DNA from: Streptomyces sp. AC558_RSS880
Lineage (GTDB): Bacteria; Actinomycetota; Actinomycetes; Streptomycetales; Streptomycetaceae
DNA length: 64,000 nucleotides
Assembly: GCF_019049255.1 (NCBI RefSeq)
Contig: NZ_JAGMUJ010000130.1
Coordinates: 315,973 to 379,972, forward strand
Reading direction: 5' to 3'
Below are positions 48,888 through 58,457 of the stretch, piece after piece; within the stretch, counting starts at the first letter, position 1, and each line of letters starts with the position of its first letter. The translations under genes were made by a program, and so were the position numbers. The notes beneath the pieces were generated by a model. The model was not told the origin of the DNA, did no database searches, and saw only the letters and a program-made list of their open reading frames with translations.

Positions 48888-50329
48888 GCTCCGTGAAGTC
48901 CTACGCCGCGGTCGACCTCGGCGCGTCCAGCGGACGCGTCATGGTCGGCCGCGTCGGCCCCGACAGCCTGGAGCTGACCGAGGTCAACCGCTTCCCCAAC
49001 CGGCCGGTGCGCGTGCCCGAGGGGCTGCGCTGGGACGTCCTCTCGCTGTACGCCGGGGTGCTGGACGGGCTGAAGGCGGCCGGGCAGGTGGACTCCGTCG
49101 GCATCGACAGCTGGGCCGTGGACTACGGGCTGCTGGACGCGGACGGGGCGCTGCTCGGCAACCCGGTGCACTACCGCGACAGCCGTACCGACCAGATCGC
49201 GGAGAAGGTGTGGGCGACCGTGCCCGCCGGGGAGCTGTACGCGGCGACCGGTCTGCAGTACGCGCCGTTCAACACGCTGTACCAGTTGACGGCGGCCCGC
49301 GACTCGGCCCAACTGACGCAGGCCCGGAGGCTGTTGCTGATTCCGGATCTGCTGACGTACTGGCTGACCGGCGAGCAGGGCACGGAGCTGACCAACGCCT
49401 CGACCACCCAGCTGATCGACCCGCGCACCCGCGACTGGGCGCACGGGGTCGCGGAGCGCCTCGGCATCGACCTCGGACTGTTCGCGCCGCTGCGCCGGCC
49501 CGGGGACGCGGCCGGGGTGCTGCGGCCCGAGGTGCTGGAGGAGACCGGGCTGGCCGGGCCGGTCCCGGTGACGGCGGTCGGCTCGCACGACACCGCGTCC
49601 GCGGTGGCCGCCGTACCGGCGGACGGCGAGCGGTTCGCGTACATCTGCACCGGCACCTGGTCGCTGGCCGGTCTCGAGCTGGACGCGCCGGTGCTCACCG
49701 AGGAGAGCCGGGCCGCCAACTTCACCAATGAGCTGGGGCTGGACGGCACGGTCCGCTATCTGCGCAACATCATGGGCCTGTGGCTGCTCCAGGAGTGCGT
49801 GCGGGCCTGGGGCGAGCCGGATCTGGGCACGCTGCTGCTCGACGCGGCCAAGGTGCCGGCGCTGCGGTCGGTGGTGGACGCCGGGGACGCGGCGTTCCTC
49901 GCGCCCGGGCGGATGCCGGAGCGGATCGCCGGGGCCTGCCGGGACTCGGGACAGCCCGTGCCGGTCACCCCCGCCGAGATCACCCGGTGCATCCTCGACT
50001 CGCTCGCCCTGGCCCACCGCAAGGCCGTCACCGACGCGCAGCGGCTCGCCGGGCAGTCGGCCGACGTGGTGCACATCGTGGGCGGCGGCACCCGCAACGC
50101 CCTGCTGTGCCAGCTGACCGCCGACGCCTGCGGGCTGCCGGTGGTGGCCGGGCCGACGGAGGCGGCGGCCCTGGGCAATGTGCTGGTACAGGCCCGTGCC
50201 CATGGACTGGTCGGCGACCTGGCCGGGATGCGGCGGCTGCTCACCCGTACGCAACCGCTGACGCGGTACGAACCGCGCGGCGGTACGCAGCGGTGGCAGG
50301 CGGCGCAGGCCCGGCTCGCCCGGGGCTGA
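48884..50329 (+). CDS. rhaB: Rhamnulokinase (FGGY family)
   Basis: 481 aa, ATG 48884 overlapping the rhaD stop (ATGA). VDLGASSGRVMVGRVG is the N-terminal ATP loop. DSWAVDYGLLDADG, VGSHDTASAVAAVP and ICTGTWSLAGLE belong to the FGGY core, and VHIVGGGTRNALLCQLTADA is the C-terminal phosphate motif. It phosphorylates L-rhamnulose to the 1-phosphate used by RhaD. Confidence 0.95.
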   Translation: MSSVKSYAAVDLGASSGRVMVGRVGPDSLELTEVNRFPNRPVRVPEGLRWDVLSLYAGVLDGLKAAGQVDSVGIDSWAVDYGLLDADGALLGNPVHYRDSRTDQIAEKVWATVPAGELYAATGLQYAPFNTLYQLTAARDSAQLTQARRLLLIPDLLTYWLTGEQGTELTNASTTQLIDPRTRDWAHGVAERLGIDLGLFAPLRRPGDAAGVLRPEVLEETGLAGPVPVTAVGSHDTASAVAAVPADGERFAYICTGTWSLAGLELDAPVLTEESRAANFTNELGLDGTVRYLRNIMGLWLLQECVRAWGEPDLGTLLLDAAKVPALRSVVDAGDAAFLAPGRMPERIAGACRDSGQPVPVTPAEITRCILDSLALAHRKAVTDAQRLAGQSADVVHIVGGGTRNALLCQLTADACGLPVVAGPTEAAALGNVLVQARAHGLVGDLAGMRRLLTRTQPLTRYEPRGGTQRWQAAQARLARG

Positions 50330-50402
50330 CGCGGTCTCCCCCGGGCCCCCGCTCCCCCACTACCCTGCATTCACCCGATGATCGATCTCACTAGGAGCCG
50401 CG

Positions 50403-51158
50403 ATGCGTGTCGCACTGTTCCTGACCTGTGTCAACGACACGCTGTATCCGGACACCGGGCGCGCCGTGGTGAAACTCCTGACCAGGCTGGGCGTCGACGT
50501 CGACTTCCCGATGGCGCAGACGTGTTGCGGACAGGCGCACTACAACACGGGCTACCGGCACGAGGCCGAGCCGCTCGCCCGGCATTTCTCCGATGTCTTC
50601 GGGGAGTACGAGGCGATCGTGACACCGTCCGGGTCGTGCGGGGCGATGGTGCGGGATCTGTATCCGCGGATGGGTGAGCGGGCCCGGGCGGAGGGCCGCG
50701 GGGACACCCTCGCGGCGACGCTGGCGCCGTTGGTGCCGAAGACGTACGAGCTGACGGAGTTCCTGGTGGACGTGCTGGGGGTGACGGACGTCGGGGCGTA
50801 CTACCCGCACAAGGTGACCTACCACCCGACCTGTCACGGGCTGCGCGTGCTGGGCCTGGGCGAGCGGCCCCGGCAGCTGCTGCGGGCGGTGAAGGGGCTG
50901 GAGCTGGTCGAGCTGCCGGGCGCCGAGGAGTGCTGTGGCTTCGGCGGCACCTTCGCCCTGAAGAACTCCGACGTCTCGGCGGCGATGGGCACCGACAAGG
51001 TGCGCAACGCCGAGTCGACGGGCGCCGAGGTGCTGTGCGCGGCGGACAACTCGTGCCTGATGCACATCGGCGGAACGATGACCAGGCTGCGGACCGGCAT
51101 GCGGCCGGTGCACATCGCGGAGATCCTGGCGAGCACGGAGGAGGAACCGGCCGTATGA
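50403..51158 (+). CDS. lutA: LutA: L-lactate oxidation Fe-S protein
   Basis: 251 aa, ATG 50403 with AGGAG upstream. Two cysteine-rich CCG domains are visible: TCCGQAHYNTGY near residue 41 and EECCGFGGTF near residue 178, each preceded by upstream Cys residues. This is the GlcF/HdrB-like subunit of the LutABC L-lactate dehydrogenase system of Bacillus and others. The gene begins 73 bp after rhaB, close enough to share the transcript. A GATCGATC palindrome at 50380-50387 precedes it. Confidence 0.93.
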   Translation: MRVALFLTCVNDTLYPDTGRAVVKLLTRLGVDVDFPMAQTCCGQAHYNTGYRHEAEPLARHFSDVFGEYEAIVTPSGSCGAMVRDLYPRMGERARAEGRGDTLAATLAPLVPKTYELTEFLVDVLGVTDVGAYYPHKVTYHPTCHGLRVLGLGERPRQLLRAVKGLELVELPGAEECCGFGGTFALKNSDVSAAMGTDKVRNAESTGAEVLCAADNSCLMHIGGTMTRLRTGMRPVHIAEILASTEEEPAV

Positions 51159-52633
51159 GCGGGACTTTCGTCGGGATGCCGGCGTTTCCCAAGGCCGCCC
51201 ACGAGGCGGTCGGCAACGCGACGCTGCGCGGCAATCTGCGGCACGCCACGCACACCATCCGGGCCAAGCGGGCGAACGCCGTCGCGGAGCTGCCCGACTG
51301 GGCGGAGCTGCGGGAGGCCGGCAAGCGGATCAAGGACCACACGCTCCGTCATCTGGACCGCTACCTCGAGCGGTTGGAGGAGTCGGTGACGGCGGCGGGC
51401 GGCACCGTGCACTGGGCCGTCGACGCCGACGAGGCCAACCGGATCGTGGCACGGCTGGTCAAGGACACCGGTGAGTCGGAGGTCGTCAAGGTCAAGTCGA
51501 TGGCCACGCAGGAGATCGGCCTCAACGAGGCCCTGGAGGCGGAGGGCATCGCCGCCTACGAGACCGATCTGGCCGAGCTGATCGTGCAGTTGGGCAAGGA
51601 CCGGCCCTCGCACATCCTGGTGCCGGCGATCCACCGCAACCGCGGGGAGATCCGGGAGATCTTCGCCCGGGAGATGAGCGAGTGGGGCCGCCCCGCCCCG
51701 GAAGGGCTGGCGGACACGCCCGCCGAACTCGCCGAGGCGGCCCGGCTGCACCTGCGGGAGAAGTTCCTGCGCGCCAAGGTCGGCGTCTCCGGCGCCAACT
51801 TCATGGTGGCCGAGACCGGCACGCTGGTGGTGGTGGAGTCCGAGGGCAACGGGCGGATGTGCCTGACCCTGCCCGAGACGCTGATCTCGGTCGTCGGCAT
51901 CGAGAAGATCGTGCCGACCTGGCGGGACCTGGAGGTGTTCCTGCAGACCCTCCCCCGTTCCTCGACCGCCGAGCGGATGAACCCGTACACCTCGACGTGG
52001 ACCGGCACCACCGACGAGGACGGCCCGCGGAACTTCCACCTGGTCCTGCTGGACAACGGCCGCACCGACACCCTCGCCGACGAGGTGGGCCGGCAGGCAC
52101 TGCGCTGCATCCGCTGCTCCGCCTGCCTCAACGTGTGCCCGGTGTACGAGCGGGCCGGCGGCCACGCGTACGGCTCGGTCTACCCGGGCCCGATCGGCGC
52201 CATCCTCAGTCCTCAACTCCGGGGAACCGGCAGCGAGATCGACGCCTCCCTGCCGTACGCCTCGTCGCTGTGCGGGGCCTGCTACGAGGTGTGCCCGGTC
52301 GCCATCGACATCCCCGAGGTGCTGGTGCATCTGCGGGAGCGGGTGGTGGAGGGCGGGGAGGTGACCCGGGGCGGCAACAAGGTGGTGCTCAAGCCGGCCA
52401 AGGGGCACGCCGCCGAACGCGCCGCGATGCGCGCCGCCCGCTGGGCGTTCACGTATCCCGAAGCCCTGCGCACCGGCCAGCGCCTCGCCTCGCGCACCCG
52501 CCGCCTCCATCCGCGCACCCTGCCGGGCCCCGGCCGGGCGTGGAGCGGGACCCGGGACCTGCCGCCGGTGCCGGCGGAACCGTTCCGGGACTGGTGGCAG
52601 CGTACGCAGAGCGGGAAGGGAGCGGCGAAGTGA
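51155..52633 (+). CDS. lutB: LutB: L-lactate oxidation Fe-S protein
   Basis: 492 aa, ATG 51155 overlapping lutA by 4 nt. The N-terminal LUD domain (about 70-290, VKVKSMATQEIGLNEALEAEG, GANFMVAETGTLVVVESEGNGRM) is followed by two [4Fe-4S] motifs, CIRCSACLNVCPVY near residue 318 and CGACYEVCPVAIDIP near 372. It passes electrons from lactate toward the quinone or another acceptor. The C-terminal tail is basic and Pro-rich. Confidence 0.94.
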   Translation: MSGTFVGMPAFPKAAHEAVGNATLRGNLRHATHTIRAKRANAVAELPDWAELREAGKRIKDHTLRHLDRYLERLEESVTAAGGTVHWAVDADEANRIVARLVKDTGESEVVKVKSMATQEIGLNEALEAEGIAAYETDLAELIVQLGKDRPSHILVPAIHRNRGEIREIFAREMSEWGRPAPEGLADTPAELAEAARLHLREKFLRAKVGVSGANFMVAETGTLVVVESEGNGRMCLTLPETLISVVGIEKIVPTWRDLEVFLQTLPRSSTAERMNPYTSTWTGTTDEDGPRNFHLVLLDNGRTDTLADEVGRQALRCIRCSACLNVCPVYERAGGHAYGSVYPGPIGAILSPQLRGTGSEIDASLPYASSLCGACYEVCPVAIDIPEVLVHLRERVVEGGEVTRGGNKVVLKPAKGHAAERAAMRAARWAFTYPEALRTGQRLASRTRRLHPRTLPGPGRAWSGTRDLPPVPAEPFRDWWQRTQSGKGAAK

Positions 52634-53271
52634 GCAGCAGGGAACGGATCCTGGGCCGGGTGCGGCGCGCCCTCGCCGACGTACCGAAGGACGACACCCC
52701 GTACGAGCGGGCCCTCGCCCGTGACTACCTGCGCGAGCACGGTACGCGCACCGTCGAGGAGACGGTGGACCTCCTCGCGGAGAACCTGGCCGACTACCGG
52801 GCCCTCGTGCACCGTACGGATCCGGCCGGGCTGGCCGGGGTGGTCGCCGGGCTGCTCGCGGCGCGCGGCGCGTCGTCGGTGCTCGTTCCGCCCGGCCTCG
52901 ACGAGGACTGGCTCGCCGGGGCGGAGGTGACCCGGGTCATGGACCGGGCGGAGAGCACGCCGCACGAGCTGGACCGGGTCGACAGTGTGGTCACCGCCTG
53001 CGCGGTGGCGGTCGCCGAGACGGGCACGATCGTGCTGGACGGCTCCCCCGACCAGGGCCGGCGCCGGATCACCCTGGTCCCCGACCACCACATCTGTGTG
53101 GTCCGGGTCCCGGACCAGGTCGTCTCCTCCGTCCCCCAGGCCCTCGAACGCCTCGACCCGGCCCGTCCGCTCACCTGGATCTCCGGCCCGTCGGCGACCA
53201 GCGACATCGAACTCGACCGGGTGGAGGGCGTGCACGGACCGCGCACGCTGGAGGTCGTGCTGGTCGGGTGA
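52630..53271 (+). CDS. lutC: LutC: LUD-domain subunit of lactate oxidation
   Basis: 213 aa, GTG 52630 overlapping lutB by 4 nt (GTGA), with GGGAG upstream. SSRERILGRVRRALAD is the usual start, and a LUD domain fills the rest, including VVTACAVAVAETGTIVLDG, LVPDHHICVVRVPDQVV and TWISGPSATSDIELDRVEGVHGPR. It completes LutABC, which oxidises L-lactate to pyruvate. Next to rhaD, which yields lactate, it fits as the last step of rhamnose use. Confidence 0.93.
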   Translation: MSSRERILGRVRRALADVPKDDTPYERALARDYLREHGTRTVEETVDLLAENLADYRALVHRTDPAGLAGVVAGLLAARGASSVLVPPGLDEDWLAGAEVTRVMDRAESTPHELDRVDSVVTACAVAVAETGTIVLDGSPDQGRRRITLVPDHHICVVRVPDQVVSSVPQALERLDPARPLTWISGPSATSDIELDRVEGVHGPRTLEVVLVG

Positions 53272-53278
53272 AGCCCCT

Positions 53279-53306
53279 CGGGGGGTGTCGCTGAGTACAC
53301 CCCCCG
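53279..53306 (+). terminator. Hairpin after lutC
   Basis: A perfect 10-bp stem (CGGGGGGTGT / ACACCCCCCG) with an 8-nt loop starts 8 bp past the lutC stop. No U tract follows. It probably ends the lut (and rha) transcript. Confidence 0.6.
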
Positions 53307-53394
53307 ATACGGGTTCTGCGCCCCATGTGGTGCGGCCGTCTTCTCCGTAGCGTCTTGAGCGTGGCACAGGACGTGCCGGACGGAGGAGATGACG

Positions 53395-54180
53395 ATGTTT
53401 CGCAACGGGTCACGACGCGACCACGACACGGGCCCCGCCCCCGAGGCGCTGCGGCTGGTGAAGGTCAGCAAGTCCTACGGCATCGCGGACAGCGCCGTGA
53501 CCGCCCTCGACGGGGTGACGCTCGGCCTGGCGCGGGGCACGTTCACCGCGGTGATGGGGCCGTCGGGCTCGGGCAAGTCGACGCTGCTGCAGTGCGCGGC
53601 GGGTCTTGACCGGCCGGACAGCGGGATCGTGCGCGTCGACGGGACCGAGCTGACGGGCGGCAGCGAGGCGGAGCTGACGAAGTTCCGGCGCGGGCGGATC
53701 GGGTTCGTGTTCCAGCAGTACAACCTGCTGGAGACGCTGACCGTCGCGCAGAACACCGTGCTGCCGCTGAAGCTGGCCGGAAAGCGCGTGGACCGGAGGC
53801 GGGCCCGGGAGATCCTCACCGCCGTCGGTCTGGGCGACCGGCTCCGGCACCGGCCCGACCAGTTGTCCGGCGGTCAGCGGCAGCGGGTGGCGATCGCCCG
53901 GGCGCTGGTCACCGAACCCCGGGTGATCTTCGCGGACGAGCCGACCGGCGCCCTGGACACGCGCAGCGCGCGGGAGGTGCTGACGCTGCTCCAGCAGTCG
54001 GTGCGGGTGCACGGGCGGACCGTGGTGATGGTGACGCACGACCCGGTCGCCGCCTCCTACGCCGACAGCGTGCTGTTCCTCGCGGACGGCCGTCTGGCCG
54101 GCCGGATGGACGCGCCGACGGCGGACGCGGTGGCCGAGCGGCTGGCGCACCTGGGCGACGACATGACGGCGGGGGTGTGA
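53395..54180 (+). CDS. ABC transporter ATP-binding protein (MacB/LolD type)
   Basis: 261 aa. ATG 53395 is preferred to ATG 53389 because GGAGGAG then lies 6 nt away. Walker A GPSGSGKST, Q-loop VFQQYNLLETLTV, signature LSGGQRQRVAIARAL and Walker B VIFADEPTGALD, followed by VMVTHDPVAASYAD, place it with the MacB/LolD/FtsE-like ATPases that work with FtsX-type permeases. The permease gene starts 4 bp after. Such pairs export or sense antimicrobial peptides and are usually run by a two-component system, which is not present here. Confidence 0.93.
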   Translation: MFRNGSRRDHDTGPAPEALRLVKVSKSYGIADSAVTALDGVTLGLARGTFTAVMGPSGSGKSTLLQCAAGLDRPDSGIVRVDGTELTGGSEAELTKFRRGRIGFVFQQYNLLETLTVAQNTVLPLKLAGKRVDRRRAREILTAVGLGDRLRHRPDQLSGGQRQRVAIARALVTEPRVIFADEPTGALDTRSAREVLTLLQQSVRVHGRTVVMVTHDPVAASYADSVLFLADGRLAGRMDAPTADAVAERLAHLGDDMTAGV

Positions 54181-54183
54181 GCC

Positions 54184-55494
54184 GTGTTCGTACTGGCCAT
54201 GCGGTCGATCCGGCAGCGGCCCGGACGGTTCCTCGCGACGCTGCTGTCCGCCTTCCTGGGCGCGGCGATCATCATGATGTTCAACTCGATGCACGACACG
54301 GCCGGACAGCCGGGCGTGGACGCGGTGAGCTCCGACACCCTGGGAACGGCGGCCGGCGTCGTCGGCGGGTACGGCACGCTGCTGGTGCTCTTCGCCGTCG
54401 CCTCGACCCTGACGGTGAACGTGCGGCAGCGGGCGGCCGAGCTGGAGCTGTTGCGCTGCTCGGGGGCGACCCCGGCGCAGATCAAGCGGATGGTCGTGGG
54501 TGAGGCGGTGGCCGTGGCCCTGGTGGGCGCGGCGCTGGCGATCGGCCCGGCGATGCTCGGCGGGCGGGTGCTGCTGGACATGTTCCAGGACGGCGGTCAG
54601 GTCGCGCGGTCGGTCGAGTACTCCTTCGGTCCGATCGCGCTGCTGTCCGGCGTGCACATCACCCTGCTCGCGGCGGCGGGCGCCGCGTTCCTCGCCGTGC
54701 GGCGGGTGACGCGGCGCGGCAGGGAACGCGTCCGGGCACGGCGGTTCCTGGCGTACGGCGCGCTGGCCGCCGGGGCCGCCGGAGCGGGCTCGACCTTCTT
54801 CTTCTCCGCGACGGACGAGGTGCTGATGGCGCCGCCCGCCCAGGGGGCGATCATGCTCTCGGTGGGGTTCGCGCTGATGTCGCCACGGCTGCTGAAGGGC
54901 GTACTGGACCGGCTGGCGCTGAGCGGGGCGAGCGGGTGGCTGGCCGTGCGGAACCTTCGGCAGCGGGCCGGGGAGCTCGCCGGGATCCTGGTGTCACTGA
55001 TCATGTTCACGGCCGTGTCCACGGCGACGCTCACCATGCAGGCGGTGGAGAGCGACGCCGTCGCGGCCTCGGGCCTGGTGAAGTCGGTCGACGCGAAGAA
55101 CCTGGAGACGCTCAACCTCACCGTCGTCGGCATCATCGCCGTCTTCGTCTGCGTCATGCTGGTCAACTCGCTGTACGCCGCCACGACCTACCGCTCCCGC
55201 GAGTTCGGGCAGCAGCGTCTGGCGGGGGCCACTCCGGGGCAGGTGCTCGGCGTGGTGGGTGCCGAGGGCGCGATCCTCACGGTCGCGGGGGTGTTCTTCG
55301 GCACGATGGCCGCGCTGGCCGGGGTCGTCCCGTTCACGGTCGTCCGCACCGACGGGGTGCTGCCGGACCAGTTCCTCGGCACATGGCTCGCCACGGTGGC
55401 GGTGACGGCCGCGGTGACCCTCGGGACGAGCCTGGGCACGGCGCGACGCGTGCTGCGCACACCGGCGGTGCGGGCGGTCGCCCTGACCGCGTGA
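54184..55494 (+). CDS. FtsX-like ABC transporter permease
   Basis: 436 aa from GTG 54184. About eight spans are arranged as two FtsX-like halves. AASTLTVNVRQRAAELELLRCSGATPAQIKRMVVGEA and ATTYRSREFGQQRLAGATPGQVLGVVGAEGA are the coupling-helix motifs of the two halves. No large extracytoplasmic MacB domain is present. Substrate unknown. It forms an exporter with the ATPase before it. Confidence 0.9.
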   Translation: MFVLAMRSIRQRPGRFLATLLSAFLGAAIIMMFNSMHDTAGQPGVDAVSSDTLGTAAGVVGGYGTLLVLFAVASTLTVNVRQRAAELELLRCSGATPAQIKRMVVGEAVAVALVGAALAIGPAMLGGRVLLDMFQDGGQVARSVEYSFGPIALLSGVHITLLAAAGAAFLAVRRVTRRGRERVRARRFLAYGALAAGAAGAGSTFFFSATDEVLMAPPAQGAIMLSVGFALMSPRLLKGVLDRLALSGASGWLAVRNLRQRAGELAGILVSLIMFTAVSTATLTMQAVESDAVAASGLVKSVDAKNLETLNLTVVGIIAVFVCVMLVNSLYAATTYRSREFGQQRLAGATPGQVLGVVGAEGAILTVAGVFFGTMAALAGVVPFTVVRTDGVLPDQFLGTWLATVAVTAAVTLGTSLGTARRVLRTPAVRAVALTA

Positions 55495-55582
55495 CAGAGC
55501 GGTGAGCAAGCGCTTGGATAGGGTCCGGGCACCCCAGGGTGCCCGGACCGTGCCGTTTCCGCGCTTCAGCCGGAGGTTTCCG

Positions 55583-56440
55583 TTGTTCCGTTCCGTCGAC
55601 GACGTCTCCGCGCGCCTCGCCGAGACCGGCTATCTGGCGTCGCCCGCGGTCGCCACGACCGTCTTCCTCGCCGACCGGCTCGGCAAGCCGCTGCTGGTGG
55701 AGGGCCCCGCCGGGGTCGGCAAGACCGAACTGGCCAAGGCCGTCGCCCAGGTCGCCGGGGCCCGGCTGGTGCGCCTGCAGTGCTACGAGGGCGTCGACGA
55801 GTCGCGGGCGCTGTACGAGTGGAACCACGCCAAGCAGCTGCTGCGGATCAGCGCCGGCCGCGACGAGAGCTGGGACGAGACCCGCACGGACATCTTCAGC
55901 GAGGAGTTCCTGCTGCCCCGTCCGCTGCTGACGGCCCTCCGCGGCGACGACCCCAAGGTGCTGCTGATCGACGAGACCGACAAGGCGGACGTGGAGGTCG
56001 AGGGCCTGCTCCTCGAGGTCCTCGGCGACTTCCAGGTGACCGTTCCGGAACTGGGCACCGTCACCGCCACCCGCCGTCCGTTCGTGGTCCTCACCTCGAA
56101 CGCGACCCGGGAGCTGTCGGAGGCGCTGCGCCGCCGCTGTCTGTTCCTGCACATCGGCTTCCCCGACGCGGAGCTGGAGCGGCGGATCGTACGGCTGAAG
56201 GTGCCGGGCATCGACGCGGCGCTGGCCGAGTCCGTCGTACGGGTCGTGGGGGCGCTGCGCGCCATGGACCTGCGGAAGGCGCCGTCGGTGGCCGAGACCG
56301 TCGACTGGGCCCGCACCCTGCTGGCGCTGGGCGCCGCCACCCTGGACGAGACGGTCGTGCGCGACAGCCTCGGCGTGATCCTCAAGCACCAGGACGACAT
56401 CCAGAAGGCGGCGGCCAAGCTCGACCTGGACGCCGTGTGA
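55583..56440 (+). CDS. MoxR-family AAA+ ATPase
   Basis: 285 aa from TTG 55583, with GGAGG exactly 6 nt upstream. The open frame extends to 55502, but that part is not family-like. Walker A is EGPAGVGKTE, Walker B VLLIDETDKADVEVE, and sensor 1 VLTSNATRELSEALRRR. This is the CoxD/MoxR subgroup, which acts as a chaperone with a von Willebrand A partner to mature or remodel protein complexes. The partner gene overlaps by 4 nt. No CO dehydrogenase or other obvious client is in the window. Confidence 0.92.
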   Translation: MFRSVDDVSARLAETGYLASPAVATTVFLADRLGKPLLVEGPAGVGKTELAKAVAQVAGARLVRLQCYEGVDESRALYEWNHAKQLLRISAGRDESWDETRTDIFSEEFLLPRPLLTALRGDDPKVLLIDETDKADVEVEGLLLEVLGDFQVTVPELGTVTATRRPFVVLTSNATRELSEALRRRCLFLHIGFPDAELERRIVRLKVPGIDAALAESVVRVVGALRAMDLRKAPSVAETVDWARTLLALGAATLDETVVRDSLGVILKHQDDIQKAAAKLDLDAV

Positions 56441-57801
56441 ACGCCGTCGCGGACTCGGCCCTCGCGGCCCGGCTGACCGGCCTCGTCGACGCGCTGCGCT
56501 CGCACGGGGTGCGCGTCGGCACGGGAGAGACCGTGGACGCGGCCCGCGCGACGGAGGCGCTCGGACTCGCCGACCGGGAGCTGCTCCGGGAGGGCCTGGC
56601 GGCGACCCTGCTGCACGGTACCGCTCAACGCCCGGTGTTCGACGCCGTCTTCGACCTGTATTTCCCGCGCGGGGTCGGCGCGCCGGAGGGCGGACGCGGG
56701 GACCGGGACGAGCTGCGCGAACGGCTGGCGGCCGCGCTCGCCGACAACGACACCGCCCTGATGGGCCGGTTGGCGGTGGAGGCGGTCGACGGCTTCGGCG
56801 GGTACGGGAGTTCACCGGGGTCGGACGGCTGGTCGTCGTACCAGACGCTGGAGCAGCTGCGTCCGCAGACCCTGCTGGCGCGGGTGCGGGACGAGGTGCG
56901 CGGGCGGGACGGTTCGGCGGGCTTCGGCGACCGGCTGCTCGAGGACGAGATCCGGCGGCGCATCGAGGAGTTCCGGCGGATGGTGGCCGTGGAGGCGCGG
57001 CGCCGGGTGGCGGAGCGACGGGGCCGGGACGAGATCGCCCGGCGTGCGGTGGCCCCGACCGCCGACCGCGTCGACTTCCTCTTCGCCGGGAAGGACCGGC
57101 TGGCCGAACTGCGCCGGACGGTGCGGCCGCTGGCCCGCAAGCTGGCGACCCGGCTGGCCGCCCGCCGCCGACGGGCCGCGCGCGGCAGCATCGATCTGCG
57201 CCGGACGCTGCGCGGCTCGCTGTCGACCGGCGGGGTGCCGATGCGGCCCGTGCTGCGCCGGCGCAGGCCCGCCCGGCCCGAACTGGTGCTGCTGTGCGAT
57301 GTGTCGGGCTCGGTGTCCGGGTTCTCCGACTTCACGATGCTGCTGGTGCAGGCGCTGCACGACCAGTTCTCCAAGGTGCGGGTGTTCGCCTTCGTCAACC
57401 GGATCGACGAGGTGACCGGGCTGCTCGTGCGCGGCGCCGCCGACCCGGAGGGCCTGGGTGCGCGGATCCAGGGCGAGGCGGCCGTCACCGGCCGGCACGG
57501 CAGCAGCGACTACGGCACGGCGCTGGGCGAGTTCGCCGAACGGTACGCCGATGCCGTGGGCCCGCGCACGACGGTGTTCGTCCTCGGCGACGCCCGCACC
57601 AACACGGCCGACCCGAACCTGGCGGCCGTACGTGAGCTGGTCCGGCGCGCCCGGCGCGTCCACTGGCTGAACCCGGAGCAGCGCTCCCGCTGGGGCACGG
57701 GCGATTCCGCCGCACCCGCGTACGCGGGGCTGGTGGAGATGCACGAGTGCCGCAACGCACGGCAGTTGAGCGCGCTGGTCGGAGGGCTGCTCCCGGTGTG
57801 A
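56437..57801 (+). CDS. VWA-domain CoxE-like protein
   Basis: 454 aa, GTG 56437 overlapping the MoxR stop. The N-terminal half is charged and helical. The C-terminal half is a von Willebrand factor A fold with the metal site (MIDAS) DVSGSVSGFS near residue 285, then SSDYGTALGEF (Thr/Asp) and FVLGDARTN. It belongs to the CoxE group (PF05762-like), which pairs with MoxR ATPases. Cytoplasmic, since no signal peptide or span is present. Confidence 0.9.
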   Translation: MNAVADSALAARLTGLVDALRSHGVRVGTGETVDAARATEALGLADRELLREGLAATLLHGTAQRPVFDAVFDLYFPRGVGAPEGGRGDRDELRERLAAALADNDTALMGRLAVEAVDGFGGYGSSPGSDGWSSYQTLEQLRPQTLLARVRDEVRGRDGSAGFGDRLLEDEIRRRIEEFRRMVAVEARRRVAERRGRDEIARRAVAPTADRVDFLFAGKDRLAELRRTVRPLARKLATRLAARRRRAARGSIDLRRTLRGSLSTGGVPMRPVLRRRRPARPELVLLCDVSGSVSGFSDFTMLLVQALHDQFSKVRVFAFVNRIDEVTGLLVRGAADPEGLGARIQGEAAVTGRHGSSDYGTALGEFAERYADAVGPRTTVFVLGDARTNTADPNLAAVRELVRRARRVHWLNPEQRSRWGTGDSAAPAYAGLVEMHECRNARQLSALVGGLLPV

Positions 57802-57957
57802 CGGGGCCCGGACGGCGCCACCGCACGGCTCCGGGGAACCGATGTCCGATCCGCCGGGCCGGGACCCTCCTGCCGCCGTGACCGCCGACGGCCGTCCCGC
57901 GAGGTGCTCCCTGGGCGAGGACGGCCGTGCGCGTCGGGGTGCGACTCCGGTGACCGG

Positions 57958-58317
57958 CTAGTCGGCCTTGGCGTAGTCCTGGGCCATGCCGCCCGCGAAG
58001 TCGTGCACCACGACCTGCTCGTCGCCGACGACCCACGCGTCGTGGCCCGGTGCGCAGACGAAGACGTCTCCGGGGCCGACCTCCTGCTCGGCGCCGTCGT
58101 CCATGCGGATGTGCATACGGCCCTGGACGACATAGCCGTTGTGGTGGATCCGGCAGCTCTCCGTCCCCGCGATGGGACCGACGGACTCGGACCAGCGCCA
58201 CCCGGGCTCGAATGTGGCCACGGCGAAGTCCAGTCCTGTCATGTGGACGGCTTCCAGGTGCCCCCTGGGGAAGTCGCGCCTCTCGTCCGGCTTGTCCAGC
58301 GTCTTGATCTCGAGCAT
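57958..58317 (-). CDS. Cupin-domain protein
   Basis: 119 aa, ATG 58317 with GGGAA upstream. A single cupin fold is visible: GWRWSESVGPIAG, then RIHHNGYVVQGRMHIRMDDGAEQEVGPGDVFVCAPGHDAWVVGDEQVVVHDF. The metal-ligand His residues of motif 1 (IHHNG) and motif 2 (PGHDAW) are present. Small cupins of this kind bind a ligand or a metal, and no reaction can be named. It stands alone, 140 bp from the ammonia-lyase gene. Confidence 0.85.
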   Translation of the reverse strand: MLEIKTLDKPDERRDFPRGHLEAVHMTGLDFAVATFEPGWRWSESVGPIAGTESCRIHHNGYVVQGRMHIRMDDGAEQEVGPGDVFVCAPGHDAWVVGDEQVVVHDFAGGMAQDYAKAD

Positions 58318-58457
58318 GGCCCTGTTCCCTTCCGACCGTCGCCTGCACGGCCGGGTCCGGTCTCCGTCTGCCTCGAACGGCGCCGGCGGGGGCCGGGCCC
58401 CACCCCTCCATCGTCCGTCCGTCCACTCGGGGACGCCATTCGGGTGAAGCCGGTACG

